Assembly (NCBI GenBank): GCA_029864095.1
Contig: JAOTUB010000027.1
Location: forward strand, 1 to 32,831
Direction: 5' to 3'
Origin: Gammaproteobacteria bacterium
GTDB taxonomy: Bacteria > Pseudomonadota > Gammaproteobacteria > Steroidobacterales > Woeseiaceae
DNA length: 32,831 nt
The notes under the pieces are model-generated. The model was not told where the DNA came from, ran no database searches, and saw nothing but the letters and a program-made list of their open reading frames with translations. The translations under genes were made by a program, and so were the position numbers. Below, in pieces: positions 1 to 7,989 of this stretch (within the stretch, counting starts at the first letter, position 1; every line of letters begins with the position of its first letter).

Positions 1-1
1 T

Positions 2-94
2 GTGCGACCCGTCAACGTCCACTGGGTTTACTCGGTCGATGCCGGCGGTTTCTATGACCTGCTAACCGAGAGGCTCGCGCGCTTCGGCGACTGA
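2..94 (+). CDS. C-terminal end of a probable nucleoside hydrolase (partial)
   Basis: Only the last 30 codons lie in the window; the gene runs off the left edge. The tail reads VRPVNVHWVYSVDAGGFYDL and ends LLTERLARFGD. A run of hydrophobic residues, then an acidic VD, an aromatic FY and an LLxERL helix resembles the C-terminus of inosine-uridine preferring nucleoside hydrolases, which split nucleosides into base and ribose. The stop codon lies five bases before the ribokinase start, so the two are almost certainly one transcript. A hydrolase releasing ribose followed by a kinase phosphorylating it is a sensible pair. With only 30 residues the family call is tentative; any protein of an operon with ribokinase remains possible. 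Confidence 0.5.
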   Translation: MRPVNVHWVYSVDAGGFYDLLTERLARFGD

Positions 95-99
95 ATGGC

Positions 100-951
100 A
101 TGCCTTCAATTGTCGTTATTGGTTCCGTTAATCTCGACCTGGTCGCGACGGTCGCTCGCTTGCCAGCCCCCGGAGAAACTGTGACTGGCGCAGAGCTCAG
201 CCGGTTTCCCGGCGGCAAAGGTGCGAACCAGGCGCTGGCCGCCAAACGTCTCGGTGCCGATGTAACATTGCTGGCCTGTGTGGGTGAAGATGCAGCAGGA
301 GAGGAAGCGCTTGAAATGCTGCGCGACGAAGGCGTCGAACTCGGTGATTGCCGGTTCAGTGAAGACGCTCCAACTGGAACAGCGCTTATCGCTGTTGCGC
401 CGTCTGGCGAAAATCACATCGTCGTCGCCCCAGGCGCGAATCGACAACTCACGCCCGAATCGCTGCGTCTGCCCGATGTGGATGCGCTGATCTGCCAACT
501 CGAGGTTCCGACCGAGACTATTGCCGCCGCGGCCGCAACGTTTCAAGGCTTCTTTGCCGTGAATCTCGCGCCCGCGATGCATGTCGATGTGGCGGTACTG
601 CAGCGCGCTGACCTCGTCGTCGTCAACGAATCCGAAGCTGCCTGGTACGGCGACAGTCTGAGTGCTTGCACTGGCATGATCGCGACAACGTTCGGTGCGG
701 CCGGGGCGGTCCTGACAAAAAATGGCGAGGACCTCGCGCGCGCGAAGCCCCCACGAATAGAGCCAGTCGACACCACCGCGGCAGGCGATACATTTACGGC
801 GGCGTTAACGGTCGCTTTCGTTGAAGGTCAGGCGCCGGAACAGGCGCTCGAATTTGCTTGCGCGGCCGGCGCCGCAGCGGCGACCAAACTCGGTGCTCAG
901 CCGAGCCTTCCAACACGCGAAGACGTGATGGAATTAATCGGAGCAGATTGA
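100..951 (+). CDS. rbsK: Ribokinase (PfkB family)
   Basis: Phosphorylates D-ribose with ATP to ribose 5-phosphate in the cytoplasm. The 283-residue protein opens with the typical IVVIGSVNLDLV strand and has the substrate-binding GGKGANQA motif near residues 38-45. The second PfkB signature VDTTAAGDTF near residue 225 contains the catalytic Asp and the anion hole. Length is slightly below the usual 300-310, with a compact middle region. The ATG follows the upstream stop by five bases with no clear ribosome binding site, which suggests translational coupling to the probable nucleoside hydrolase. Ribose freed from nucleosides is the likely substrate here. Another PfkB sugar kinase is possible, but the N-terminal motif favours ribokinase. 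Confidence 0.87.
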   Translation: MPSIVVIGSVNLDLVATVARLPAPGETVTGAELSRFPGGKGANQALAAKRLGADVTLLACVGEDAAGEEALEMLRDEGVELGDCRFSEDAPTGTALIAVAPSGENHIVVAPGANRQLTPESLRLPDVDALICQLEVPTETIAAAAATFQGFFAVNLAPAMHVDVAVLQRADLVVVNESEAAWYGDSLSACTGMIATTFGAAGAVLTKNGEDLARAKPPRIEPVDTTAAGDTFTAALTVAFVEGQAPEQALEFACAAGAAAATKLGAQPSLPTREDVMELIGAD

Positions 952-993
952 TCCAGATGGAACAACGCAATTAGTGTCATTCAGGAGCAAGTG

Positions 994-1479
994 ATGGCGC
1001 GGCCAGATCGGATAGAAAAAGACGACACCTACGAAGGGGGCTGCGCGTGCGGCAAGGTTCGCTTTCGCATGGAATCGTTGCCTCTGATTGTTCACTGCTG
1101 CCATTGTCACTGGTGTCAACGTGAGACAGGGACATCCTATGCGCTAAACGCGCTGATTGAAGCGGATCGGGTAACGCTCCTACAGGGCAAGGCGGAGATG
1201 ACGGTTATCCCATCAAACAGTGGCAAAGGACAGAAAATCTGGCGCTGCCCGGAATGTCGGATCGCTCTGTGGAGCAACTACGCGGGATCCGGGGACAAGA
1301 TAGATTTCGTCCGGGTTGGAACACTCGATGAAGCGCAGCGATTGCCGCCGGATATTCATATCTTCACGGCATCAAAACAGCCATGGGTAGTCATACCCGA
1401 GGGACACGTGGCGGTCGAGGAATACTATGACCTCAGGGAACATTGGCCAGACGAAAGTCGTGCGCGTTTACCTAGGTAA
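994..1479 (+). CDS. GFA / CENP-V family zinc protein
   Basis: A 161-residue cytoplasmic protein of the glutathione-dependent formaldehyde-activating (GFA) enzyme fold. The zinc-binding cysteines are visible in order: GGCACGKV near residue 12, the cluster HCCHCHWCQRETG near residue 33, and CPEC near residue 82. The family shares a beta-tent fold binding one or two zinc ions. Only a few members have been linked to S-hydroxymethylglutathione formation, so the reaction is unknown. AGGAG at 983-987 lies six bases before ATG 994, which is preferred to GTG 991. It starts 42 bases after ribokinase and could be cotranscribed, but no functional link is evident. Confidence 0.85.
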   Translation: MARPDRIEKDDTYEGGCACGKVRFRMESLPLIVHCCHCHWCQRETGTSYALNALIEADRVTLLQGKAEMTVIPSNSGKGQKIWRCPECRIALWSNYAGSGDKIDFVRVGTLDEAQRLPPDIHIFTASKQPWVVIPEGHVAVEEYYDLREHWPDESRARLPR

Positions 1480-1944
1480 AAACTCTATAGGTCTCCACAA
1501 TCGTGCTCCGCGTAGCAGCGTCAGTCGTCTAATAGTGAGGAATCGACATTCTGAAGGTTGTCTCTGAACGACGGCTATACACCGGATAACAGCCATTCGG
1601 GCGGCAGGATATCGACAGGCTGCTGCTGACCCTATGTATGGACTCCTCCAATCTAGTTGCCTAGGTTGGAAGTCGACCAAAACCCTAAGGGGGCCCATAC
1701 ATGACGTATTCAACTAAAGAGCCGCGATCCGTGAAAGATCGCTGGCTGAAGGATCTAATCGCCGGAGTGCGCATACATAGCGGACCCGGAGATAGCGTCT
1801 CCACGCAGAGGCCGAATATACAAACGCGTCTGAATTCTGATCAACGGTAACTGTTTGCTAGACTGGAGGAGCCCATATACATAGCGGACATGGGCTGAGA
1901 GTCGGTTTCTACCAGGTTTGTATTCCAAACTGTGGAGATAAGTA
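1480..1944. other. Non-coding gap with short direct repeats
   Basis: No credible gene is seen in these 465 bases. A 13-base direct repeat ATACATAGCGGAC occurs at 1773-1785 and 1877-1889, and CCCATACAT-like words recur nearby. Fragments such as ACGGCTATACACCGG followed by AGCCATTCGG near 1570-1600 look like an eroded copy of the repeat family found elsewhere in the window. The 3' end holds the leader of the peptidase gene, with GGAG at 1934-1937. Confidence 0.5.
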
Positions 1945-3516
1945 ATGGTATCGACTGCAAGCAGGTCATTGCCGATCAGGATTGTCATTGCAGTCGTGGC
2001 TGCGTCCTTGCCGCTCAACGTTTCGACACAAGAGCTAGTCGGGGCCAACGTTGACTTTGTGAAAAATGCGATTGATGAATATCGTAGAAATCGAGAGGGC
2101 GCCATTCTTGCCGATTTCGTCGAGTTGCTCTCAATGCCCAATGTCGCCGTCAGCCTGCCCGACATGGAGCGAAATGCTGACTACATTATTGGTCTCCTGG
2201 AACTTCGGGGATTTACGACGCGCCGGCTGCGTGCAGGGGGCGCGCCGTACATTTACGCTGAATTGACAAGCCCTGGCGCCGCCGAGACGATTCTGATCTA
2301 TTCCCATTTTGATGGCCAGCCAGTGCAGGAAGAAAACTGGGAATACCCGCCGTTCTCTCCCACATTGCTTGACGGACCAGTTCAAGGCGGCGGACAACCC
2401 GTCGACATTGATCAGGTGGAGGGACACTTCGGACCCGAGTGGCGCCTTTATGCACGATCCGCCGGAGATGACAAAATGCCGATTATCGCGTTGGTCCATA
2501 CGCTCGATGCTCTGGCGGCGAGTGATATCGACCTTTCCGTTAATCTGAAACTATTGCTCGATGGCGAGGAGGAGCTCGGCTCACCAACGGTCGGCAAGCT
2601 CATTGACGAGAACAGCAGCTTCCTGGACGCAGACCTTCTCCTGTTTTGCGATGGTCCGATGCACCCATCGCGCCGTACTCAACTGGTCTTCGGTGTTCGC
2701 GGTATGACGACCGTAGACATAACGACGTACGGCGCCACTCGACCGCTGCATTCCGGACACTACGGCAATTGGGCGCCAAATCCGATCATGCAGCTGTCCT
2801 ACCTGCTCACGAGCATGCGGGATGAATCCGGCCAAATTCTGATCGACGGGTACTACGACGATGTAGTGCCATTAAGCGAACTCGAACGGGCCGCTATTGC
2901 CACGATGCCCGATATTACCGAGGCACTCAAAGATGAGCTCTCCGTCCACACGCCTGAAGGCGACGGCGCGCGGATAGAAGAGCTGATTGCGTTGCCTGCG
3001 ATCAACGCACGCGGCATCGTTGCTGGAGGAGTCGGCACAAAAGGACGCAACGTCGTACTTTCGACCGCAACAACATCCTTGAACCTCCGACTCGTTCCCG
3101 CCCAGACACCGGACCAGGTACGCAAGTTGATTGAGGCACACTTGGCTGAGCAAGGGTTTCATGTTGTTTTCGAAGATCCTACTCCCGAAATGCTCCGTTC
3201 TCACGAAAAGGTCGCCAAGCTCCAGTGGCGTGGGTCCGGGTACCCTGCGTTGCGGACAGCGTTGGACCATCCGATGTCCTTGCGCCTCACCCGTCTCATG
3301 CGTCTGATTGCGCCAGACCTGATCGTGACTCCGACGATGGGAGGAAGCCTTCCTCTGCATGACTTCGGGAGTCGATTGTCCGCCCCAATCATCATCTTGC
3401 CGCTCGCAAATCACGATAATAACCAGCACGCCGAGAACGAAAACATCCGCCTGCAGAATCTGTGGGATGCTATGCAAATATATGGGGCGGTCTTGGCGAA
3501 CTTCGGTGATATGTAG
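1945..3516 (+). CDS. Secreted M20 family metallopeptidase
   Basis: A 523-residue exported hydrolase of the M20/M28 clan with two co-catalytic metals. An N-terminal hydrophobic stretch (about residues 11-24) looks like a signal peptide. Metal and catalytic residues are readable: SHFDGQP (H121, D123), the bridging Asp in RSAGDDK (D175), DGEEELGS (catalytic E208, ligand E209), D236 in FCDGP, and a final His in HAENEN near the C-terminus. The lid/dimerisation domain is inserted between, with GHYGNWAPNP typical of the dipeptidase-like M20 branch. GGAG at 1934-1937 lies seven bases before the ATG. It stands alone between two long gaps. Likely role is cleavage of dipeptides or N-acyl amino acids in the periplasm; the exact substrate cannot be read from sequence. 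Confidence 0.85.
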   Translation: MVSTASRSLPIRIVIAVVAASLPLNVSTQELVGANVDFVKNAIDEYRRNREGAILADFVELLSMPNVAVSLPDMERNADYIIGLLELRGFTTRRLRAGGAPYIYAELTSPGAAETILIYSHFDGQPVQEENWEYPPFSPTLLDGPVQGGGQPVDIDQVEGHFGPEWRLYARSAGDDKMPIIALVHTLDALAASDIDLSVNLKLLLDGEEELGSPTVGKLIDENSSFLDADLLLFCDGPMHPSRRTQLVFGVRGMTTVDITTYGATRPLHSGHYGNWAPNPIMQLSYLLTSMRDESGQILIDGYYDDVVPLSELERAAIATMPDITEALKDELSVHTPEGDGARIEELIALPAINARGIVAGGVGTKGRNVVLSTATTSLNLRLVPAQTPDQVRKLIEAHLAEQGFHVVFEDPTPEMLRSHEKVAKLQWRGSGYPALRTALDHPMSLRLTRLMRLIAPDLIVTPTMGGSLPLHDFGSRLSAPIIILPLANHDNNQHAENENIRLQNLWDAMQIYGAVLANFGDM

Positions 3517-3543
3517 CTTAGTCGCGGTCAGATTTCATGCTAA

Positions 3544-3738
3544 GCGAGACGTCTGCTTTTGGTCGTTAGATGCCCTCCATGTCACTCGATCATCACCGAT
3601 CCGAATGGCCGCTATGGATAAAAGCAGACATTCAGCCTCGGACATCCGAAGTCGGTTCGCGAAGTGACCGCTCAAGTCCGGTAGCAGACATTCGGCTAGT
3701 ATTGGTTTGAAGTGCAGAAAATGACCCGCAGTGGGCAC
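3544..3738. repeat. Two adjacent degenerate copies of the dispersed GGCCGTTAG / GCAGACATTCGG repeat
   Basis: Copy one begins GTCTGCTTTTGGTCGTTAGA near 3551 and ends with GCAGACATTC at 3624-3633. Copy two begins with GTGACCGCTC near 3664, carries GCAGACATTCGGC at 3684-3696 and continues to AAAATGACCCGCAGTGGGCA. The words match the other copies at 5414, 6061, 9610, 13885 and 14733. The second copy runs into the apparent 5' extension of the next reading frame, which argues for the later start there. Confidence 0.6.
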
Positions 3739-4281
3739 ATGAATGCCGTGAAGATGCTACTAATCAGCGCTGTCGTAATATTGAGTATCCTGATCTTTGG
3801 ATATTGGCACTCGAGCACACATTCGTCATTTTACGTCAGCTTGAATGTTGCAGGGCAGGCAGACGATAAAACACCGTCCATGCCCGAAGTACATGTGCAG
3901 TTCCTGAATTCAAGAGGCAATGTTCTAGCAAACGGAGTTCGTGATAAGCAGTACAACTTTGTACATTTAATTCATCCTACGCATGGTGATTGTCAGGAAG
4001 TTGAAAAGATGGCTGCTTTCTCAAAGGAAGCAAGAACATCGTGGCGGGAGTGTTTTGAGCAGCAGTCTGTTTGGATAGCCAGGTGGATTGACGATGTTGC
4101 TAAAGTCAACGTGCGATATGGCAATTGCCTAATTGCAAATAGCCCGATTACCATGTCGCAATCCCGTTCAGGCTGGTATTTATGGTGGGTTCCCCACCCT
4201 CACATAGGCGGAAAACCATATTCAGATTACAGCGCAACGATTGCTGTTGATGAAAAAGACTGCGTGGAGAATCGCCTCTAA
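3739..4281 (+). CDS. Hypothetical membrane-anchored or secreted protein
   Basis: About 180 residues, not recognised. An N-terminal hydrophobic segment (MLLISAVVILSILIFGYW, about residues 6-23) would be a signal anchor or signal peptide. The rest is a soluble domain with several cysteines (GDCQ, RECF, GNCL, KDCV) that could form disulfides in the periplasm, plus a Trp-rich patch GWYLWWVPHPH. Earlier starts exist at GTG 3712 and ATG 3721, but that stretch belongs to a dispersed repeat, so ATG 3739 is chosen; no strong ribosome binding site supports any choice. Base use is more AT-rich than in the flanking genes. Function unknown. Confidence 0.55.
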   Translation: MNAVKMLLISAVVILSILIFGYWHSSTHSSFYVSLNVAGQADDKTPSMPEVHVQFLNSRGNVLANGVRDKQYNFVHLIHPTHGDCQEVEKMAAFSKEARTSWRECFEQQSVWIARWIDDVAKVNVRYGNCLIANSPITMSQSRSGWYLWWVPHPHIGGKPYSDYSATIAVDEKDCVENRL

Positions 4282-4334
4282 TAATGCGCGTACATGTAAC
4301 ATCCGGCGTTGGTCTGACATTTTGGAGGCGAGCC

Positions 4335-4727
4335 ATGGCAAGAGGTGGCTGGACAAAGAAAATGTTCATCATCGGTGCCGTTCTCGACGGGCTGGTGGCG
4401 GTAGTCATGCTGGTGCCGGGTTTGGAGGCATTGGCCTGGGGCTTCGGAGAGCCGGTGCTCGACGCGGGATACCGGTTCGCCATGACCTTCGGTGCAGCAC
4501 TCATGGTGGGGTGGACCGCTCTGTTGGTGTGGGCGGCGGCGAGCCCAGTTGATCGCCGCGCAGTAGCGCCGTTGACGATGCTCGTGGTGGCTGGCCTTAT
4601 GTCCGCGGAGTTCCTCGGGATGGCATCGGGGTTCTTGCCAGCAATACGGGTGTGGACCTTGCTGATTTTTCAGATGGCGCTTCTGGCTGGCCTTGCTCTC
4701 GCCTTTCGCGCCGCGAGTGACCGGTGA
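4335..4727 (+). CDS. Small integral membrane protein, four predicted helices
   Basis: A 130-residue protein made almost wholly of hydrophobic helices: residues about 8-30 (MFIIGAVLDGLVAVVMLVPG), 46-68, 78-97 and 105-125. It is not recognised with certainty and resembles the many small, multi-pass inner-membrane proteins of unknown role. GGAGG at 4324-4328 lies six bases before ATG 4335, so this start is well supported against the upstream in-frame ATG 4284. It begins 53 bases after the preceding gene and could be cotranscribed, although its composition is markedly more GC-rich. No catalytic motif is visible. Confidence 0.7.
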   Translation: MARGGWTKKMFIIGAVLDGLVAVVMLVPGLEALAWGFGEPVLDAGYRFAMTFGAALMVGWTALLVWAAASPVDRRAVAPLTMLVVAGLMSAEFLGMASGFLPAIRVWTLLIFQMALLAGLALAFRAASDR

Positions 4728-4898
4728 CAGAGTGACCGCTATACCCCCGGAAGCTTCCGTTGGACTGGTAGGATTGTGACGGGCCGCTAATGGCCCAAAG
4801 CAGTGCAGTGGGCAATAGCAAACAATTGTGAATTTTGACTGGTTTAGCTGAACAATTAAGATAAGTTGTCGGATTACAGCTTTTCGATGGAGACAACC
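4728..4898. repeat. Gap with a partial dispersed-repeat copy
   Basis: Contains AGTGACCGCTATACCC near 4731 and GGGCCGCTAATGGCCCAAAG near 4782. The latter closely matches GGGGCCGCTATTGACCCGAAG near 9655. The GGGCC/GGCCC arms can fold. No gene is seen. Confidence 0.5.
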
Positions 4899-5342
4899 AT
4901 GAAGCGTAGAAACCTATGGACCCTGATATCACTGTCATTATTGATGTCGCTTCCCGCGACGACCTTGGCGCAGACAGGAAAAGACAAGGCGAAATCGGCG
5001 CGGGAAAGTGCAGACCGCACGGAACATGTGCGTTCTGAGACAGAAAAGGCGAAGGCAAAGATGCCCTCCGACGCGGAAGATGCTATGACGCAACGCAGTG
5101 ATGAGGCGCAGACAAAGAGGCCCTCCAATGCTGAAGATGTCAAGACGAAAGGTAATGAACAGGCGCAAGAAATGCGGGAACGTCGCGACGAGCGAAAATC
5201 AATTCAGGAAGAATACAAGTCCGATCGGACGCCAGGTCAGGAAGCCGAGTCCGCTCTGACCCCAAACGATGACGAGGACAAGACGGCTGACGAGGCCAAA
5301 GAAAAACCCAAGAAACCATGGTGGAAGTTCTGGGGAGGCTAG
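4899..5342 (+). CDS. Secreted, highly charged low-complexity protein with aromatic C-terminal tail
   Basis: A 147-residue protein with a clear signal peptide (MKRRNLWTLISLSLL to about residue 24, cleavage after TLA before QTG). The mature part is almost entirely Lys, Glu, Asp, Ala, Arg and Gln and is probably disordered or helical. Imperfect internal repeats occur around MPSDAEDAMTQ and RPSNAEDVKTK, each followed by a DEAQ or NEQAQ step. It ends KKPWWKFWGG, an unusual Trp/Phe cluster after the charged region. GGAGA at 4889-4893 lies five bases before ATG 4899. A terminator follows at 5376. No enzyme domain is present; a periplasmic or surface role is a guess. Confidence 0.65.
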   Translation: MKRRNLWTLISLSLLMSLPATTLAQTGKDKAKSARESADRTEHVRSETEKAKAKMPSDAEDAMTQRSDEAQTKRPSNAEDVKTKGNEQAQEMRERRDERKSIQEEYKSDRTPGQEAESALTPNDDEDKTADEAKEKPKKPWWKFWGG

Positions 5343-5375
5343 AACTGTCTCAGATGCATGCCAACAATCAGAAAG

Positions 5376-5402
5376 AACCCGTCCTCGTGGCGGGTTTTTT
5401 TG
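5376..5402 (+). terminator. Rho-independent terminator
   Basis: Six-base stem AACCCG / CGGGTT around the loop TCCTCGTGG, followed by a run of seven T. It lies 34 bases after the charged secreted protein gene. Confidence 0.85.
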
Positions 5403-5413
5403 TGGCTGAGAAA

Positions 5414-5515
5414 AGGTCCGCTTATGGCCGTTTTCTACCGGCGGCCCAGCTGTTTTTTCAGTCGATTGAACGGCTGCTGCCGGGAAAAGCAGACATTCGG
5501 CTGCTAGACTATCTG
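5414..5515. repeat. Dispersed repeat copy, about 100 bases
   Basis: Runs from GGTCCGCTTATGGCCGTTTT near 5415 to AAAAGCAGACATTCGGCTGC, with the core GCAGACATTC at 5489-5498. Same order of core words as the other copies. No reading frame is conserved through it. Confidence 0.65.
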
Positions 5516-5666
5516 AGGTCGGCTGCTGACCGAATATAGATAGTCGGTCTCTCCCTCAGTGATACTAGAGACAGCCGGCAGGTAGCTGTCGACGAGGGCC
5601 ATCGAAATCGGAACAATCGGTTGTGCCGTCGGCTCGAATAGTAGCAGGGACCTCGAGGATGCAGGC

Positions 5667-6050
5667 ATGTCACCGAAGAAAACACCACGCGACATTACCG
5701 CTGGAGACCGGATTGTTGAAATGGCCAGGCGCCAGAGGGCGCAGCGCGAGAAGGGCTACAGGGCGCAGGCTTTAAAGCTGTACCCCAACATATGCGCACG
5801 TTGTGGCCGCGAATTTAGCGGCGAAAATCTGCGGGAGCTCACGGTCCATCACAAGGACCATAACCATGATAATAATCCAACGGACGGCAGTAACTGGGAG
5901 TTGCTTTGTCTTTATTGCCATGACAATGAGCATGCGCGATATCAGATCGCTGACGACTGCAATGCCGTTACGCCAGGCGAAGAGTCACAGCCACTGTTTA
6001 CTCATACGCCATTCGCTCTTCTTCGGACATTACTGAAACGGGAACCGTGA
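5667..6050 (+). CDS. yajD: YajD-type HNH endonuclease
   Basis: A 127-residue protein closely matching what I recall of E. coli YajD (115 residues). The conserved blocks are RELTVHHKDHNHDNNP (HNH core) and GSNWELLCLYCHDNEH, flanked by a zinc site formed by CARCGREF and CLYCHD. The family binds a structural zinc and one catalytic metal and is expected to nick or cut nucleic acid; its role in the cell is not known. The N-terminal 25 residues, basic and Arg/Gln-rich, are longer than in YajD. ATG 5667 has AGGA about eight bases upstream. It stands alone between two repeat-bearing gaps. Confidence 0.88.
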   Translation: MSPKKTPRDITAGDRIVEMARRQRAQREKGYRAQALKLYPNICARCGREFSGENLRELTVHHKDHNHDNNPTDGSNWELLCLYCHDNEHARYQIADDCNAVTPGEESQPLFTHTPFALLRTLLKREP

Positions 6051-6379
6051 CTATCCGCTCAAAATGAAACGACGGCTTATGGCCGTTAGCCGCCCTTGAA
6101 ATCAAGGTATTTCAGCGCCCGTGAACGTCCGCTGTTGGTGGGCGCTGACATTCGATCCTGGCCGCCGAAAGTGCGGCTTCAAGACCTCCGCTATACGCTC
6201 CAAAGCAGACATTCGCATCTCATCGGCTAGATTTCGTTGCGCACTAATTCCGTGGGCATCTCACCTAGTTTCTACGGTGTACCAGCCAACTGACTGATTT
6301 CTGATTCGCGATGACCATTTATTGTGAATAGATAGGTATTGTGAGCAAATGTGGTATAAGGGAACCACAAGCAGTCCTA
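6051..6379. repeat. Gap with two dispersed-repeat copies
   Basis: Copy one: GACGGCTTATGGCCGTTAGCCGCCC at 6071-6095 leading to GGGCGCTGACATTCG near 6142. Copy two: ACCTCCGCTATACGC near 6184 ending in AAAGCAGACATTCG, core GCAGACATTC at 6205-6214. No gene is seen from the HNH stop to the riboswitch; the promoter of the riboswitch RNA should lie around 6300-6370. Confidence 0.55.
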
Positions 6380-6488
6380 ACAGTGCCAAACTCACCGAAA
6401 GGTGGTGACGGCAAGCCACGAGTCCTCGTTTCCTTTGAGCCGTCATCCATGATTTCTCTGAGGTTCGCAAGACCACCGGGTTGCCAAG
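6380..6488 (+). promoter_or_regulatory. Cyclic-di-GMP-I (GEMM) riboswitch, somewhat divergent
   Basis: Shows the GEMM order of elements: GCCAAACTCACC, a GAAA-capped hairpin (TCACC GAAA GGTGG), then GACGGCAAGCCACGAGTCCTCG, a second variable arm closing with TGAGG, and the 3' block ACCACCGGGTTGCC. It aligns block by block with the element at 7765. It lies 60 bases upstream of the secreted Cys-rich protein gene, in the same direction. In this class c-di-GMP binding changes folding of the downstream leader; whether it turns this gene on or off cannot be told. Confidence 0.75.
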
Positions 6489-6549
6489 ACTGATTCTTGT
6501 TAGAACCGAGCCAACGCTCTGTGTTTTACACAACCAAAGGGGTCGAACA

Positions 6550-7212
6550 ATGAAGAAATTAGTCACATCGTTAATTTCCAGCGCCGCGCTGGCGATTCTG
6601 ATAGTGCCAATGACGTTTGCGCAAACGCCTGACGGGGCAACACCCGCCAACGAGGGCGTGTGCGATGTCCTTCAAGCCGACGGGACCACCAAGGGGTTAT
6701 ACGGTCTTTGTATCGCGTTTTGCGAGGCGCAAGACCACGCCTCGATATCTGTTCCAACTACAGAGGAAGCGTTAGCAGCATTGGCGGATGAAAAGCCGGC
6801 GGGACGCATTCTGGCCAATTACAACAAGAAAAAACTAGAAAGCGACCCGCCCATGCCTTGCATAGTTGTCGAAGAACCCTGCCCCTGTTGGAGCAGCGAA
6901 GAGTTAAACAGCATAGACGGCTTCTTGTATGATGGCTCTACGGCGGATTTGTCTTGCGCAGACAGCGCAACACTCACATTCGTGTCCGAACAACGCGGCG
7001 AAACCCCTTTCGAACTCACTCTTGGTCTGACGTTTGACACTGGTGATGGTGGCCTGTGCCGATTTGAAAACAAGGGAAATCATCCTGCAACTGAAAGCGA
7101 TACGTTCCGTCGTCTATTCGTATCGAATAGCGAGATCACATTGGAACAGCGGGAAGCATGCACCGAGAGCATTAGAGCGCAGCAATTGACTTTAGGCTTA
7201 ACGTGTAATTAG
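6550..7212 (+). CDS. Secreted Cys-rich protein under riboswitch control, function unknown
   Basis: A 220-residue protein with a signal peptide (residues 1-24, MTFA then QTP). The N-terminal half has distinctive spaced cysteines: VCDV (C38), YGLCIAFCEAQD (C54, C58), then NYNKKKLESDPPMPC (C104) and EEPCPCWSSEEL (C111, C113), ending in a helix that leads to a beta-rich second half with further Cys pairs. The pattern suggests a disulfide-stabilised extracytoplasmic module. I cannot name the family. AGGGG at 6538-6542 lies seven bases before ATG 6550, and a c-di-GMP-I riboswitch precedes it, so it probably takes part in the switch between motile and sessile life, for example as a surface or matrix protein. 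A terminator follows at 7259. Confidence 0.75.
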   Translation: MKKLVTSLISSAALAILIVPMTFAQTPDGATPANEGVCDVLQADGTTKGLYGLCIAFCEAQDHASISVPTTEEALAALADEKPAGRILANYNKKKLESDPPMPCIVVEEPCPCWSSEELNSIDGFLYDGSTADLSCADSATLTFVSEQRGETPFELTLGLTFDTGDGGLCRFENKGNHPATESDTFRRLFVSNSEITLEQREACTESIRAQQLTLGLTCN

Positions 7213-7258
7213 CAGTTAGCACAAGTGACGTTTGGCTTTATCCAGCTTCCCTAATTAA

Positions 7259-7284
7259 GACCCCGCCTAGTGCGGGGTTTTGTT
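7259..7284 (+). terminator. Rho-independent terminator
   Basis: Perfect stem CCCCGC / GCGGGG with loop CTAGT followed by TTTTGTTG. Ends the riboswitch-controlled Cys-rich protein gene 47 bases after its stop. Confidence 0.88.
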
Positions 7285-7406
7285 GTCCGATTGAAGCCGC
7301 GGCCGGGAGCAGTCCCTGGGCGGCCAGAAAATTGAACGACTACTACTGATTCATAGCGGTCACTCGCTCGGCAACGCACTAACTCTGGATGTTATTTCTC
7401 ACCAAC

Positions 7407-7750
7407 ATGAACAAACTCAATCCAGGCGCAATGAAAGTGCTGGCCGGAATCCTGATTCTTGCGCCGCTAATATCCGCGTGCCCGTCGGTCGTTCGAATCT
7501 ACGTCCATAATGAGAGCGAATCCGTGCTTACGTAGTACAGCCCGCTTTCTACAGCAACTCCGATCGAAAGACGTTCACCAGGATCGGCCCGGACGGGGTC
7601 GACCGCCAAAATCGCATCAGGCAGGCGCCATCTGGTTGTAGACGCACGATCTCCCCCGCTCCCTCAGGGGACCCCCTCCATACCCTTCGATCGAATCGAT
7701 TTACGCCGGACTCGGACCGCTACGTACATTCCAGAATTGACCAATATTGA
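7407..7750 (+). pseudogene. Frameshifted small lipoprotein gene
   Basis: Two overlapping parts give one sensible protein. Part one, ATG 7407 to TAG 7533, encodes 42 residues: a signal peptide with lipobox LISAC followed by PSVVRIYVHNESESVLT. Part two, in another frame from 7535 to TGA 7748-7750, continues VQPAFYSNSDRKTFTRIGPD and runs 71 codons without a stop. Joined near 7533 they give a lipoprotein of about 113 residues. The sequence shows the lipobox and the open second frame; the frameshift is my inference. It could be a sequencing error, a decayed gene, or a genuinely short 42-residue lipoprotein. No clear ribosome binding site is seen before ATG 7407. The family is not recognised. Confidence 0.5.
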
Positions 7751-7764
7751 CCACATGCGGAAAC

Positions 7765-7876
7765 TTGAGCGCGTTAAAAGCAAATCTGGCCAAAGCCAGA
7801 GACGCAAAGCCACGGGTCCTCGCCTCCCACCACGATGTTCTGTCGTGCAGGACTCAAGATAGCCGGGCTGCCGATA
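7765..7876 (+). promoter_or_regulatory. Cyclic-di-GMP-I (GEMM) riboswitch
   Basis: A near-consensus aptamer: AGCAAATCTGGC, hairpin TCTGGC CAAA GCCAGA at 7785-7800, the hallmark GACGCAAAGCCACGGGTCC at 7801-7819, a second hairpin (CACGAT/GTCGTG inside GTCCT/AGGAC), and the 3' block GATAGCCGGGCTGCC. Downstream, before the gene, lie TGAATAGGCTATTCA (7892-7906) and an eight-base inverted repeat TAGGCGAG (7927-7934) / CTCGCCTA (7958-7965). These could be the expression platform. No T-run follows, so control may be at translation. The gene starts at 7990. Confidence 0.88.
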
Positions 7877-7989
7877 AACAGTCTTTTGCCAATGAATAGG
7901 CTATTCAAATGAGGACTCGAAGGTAATAGGCGAGCGCCGAAAGTACCGCGAGGCTATCTCGCCTACATATCTTCATTCGGGAGACTTTC

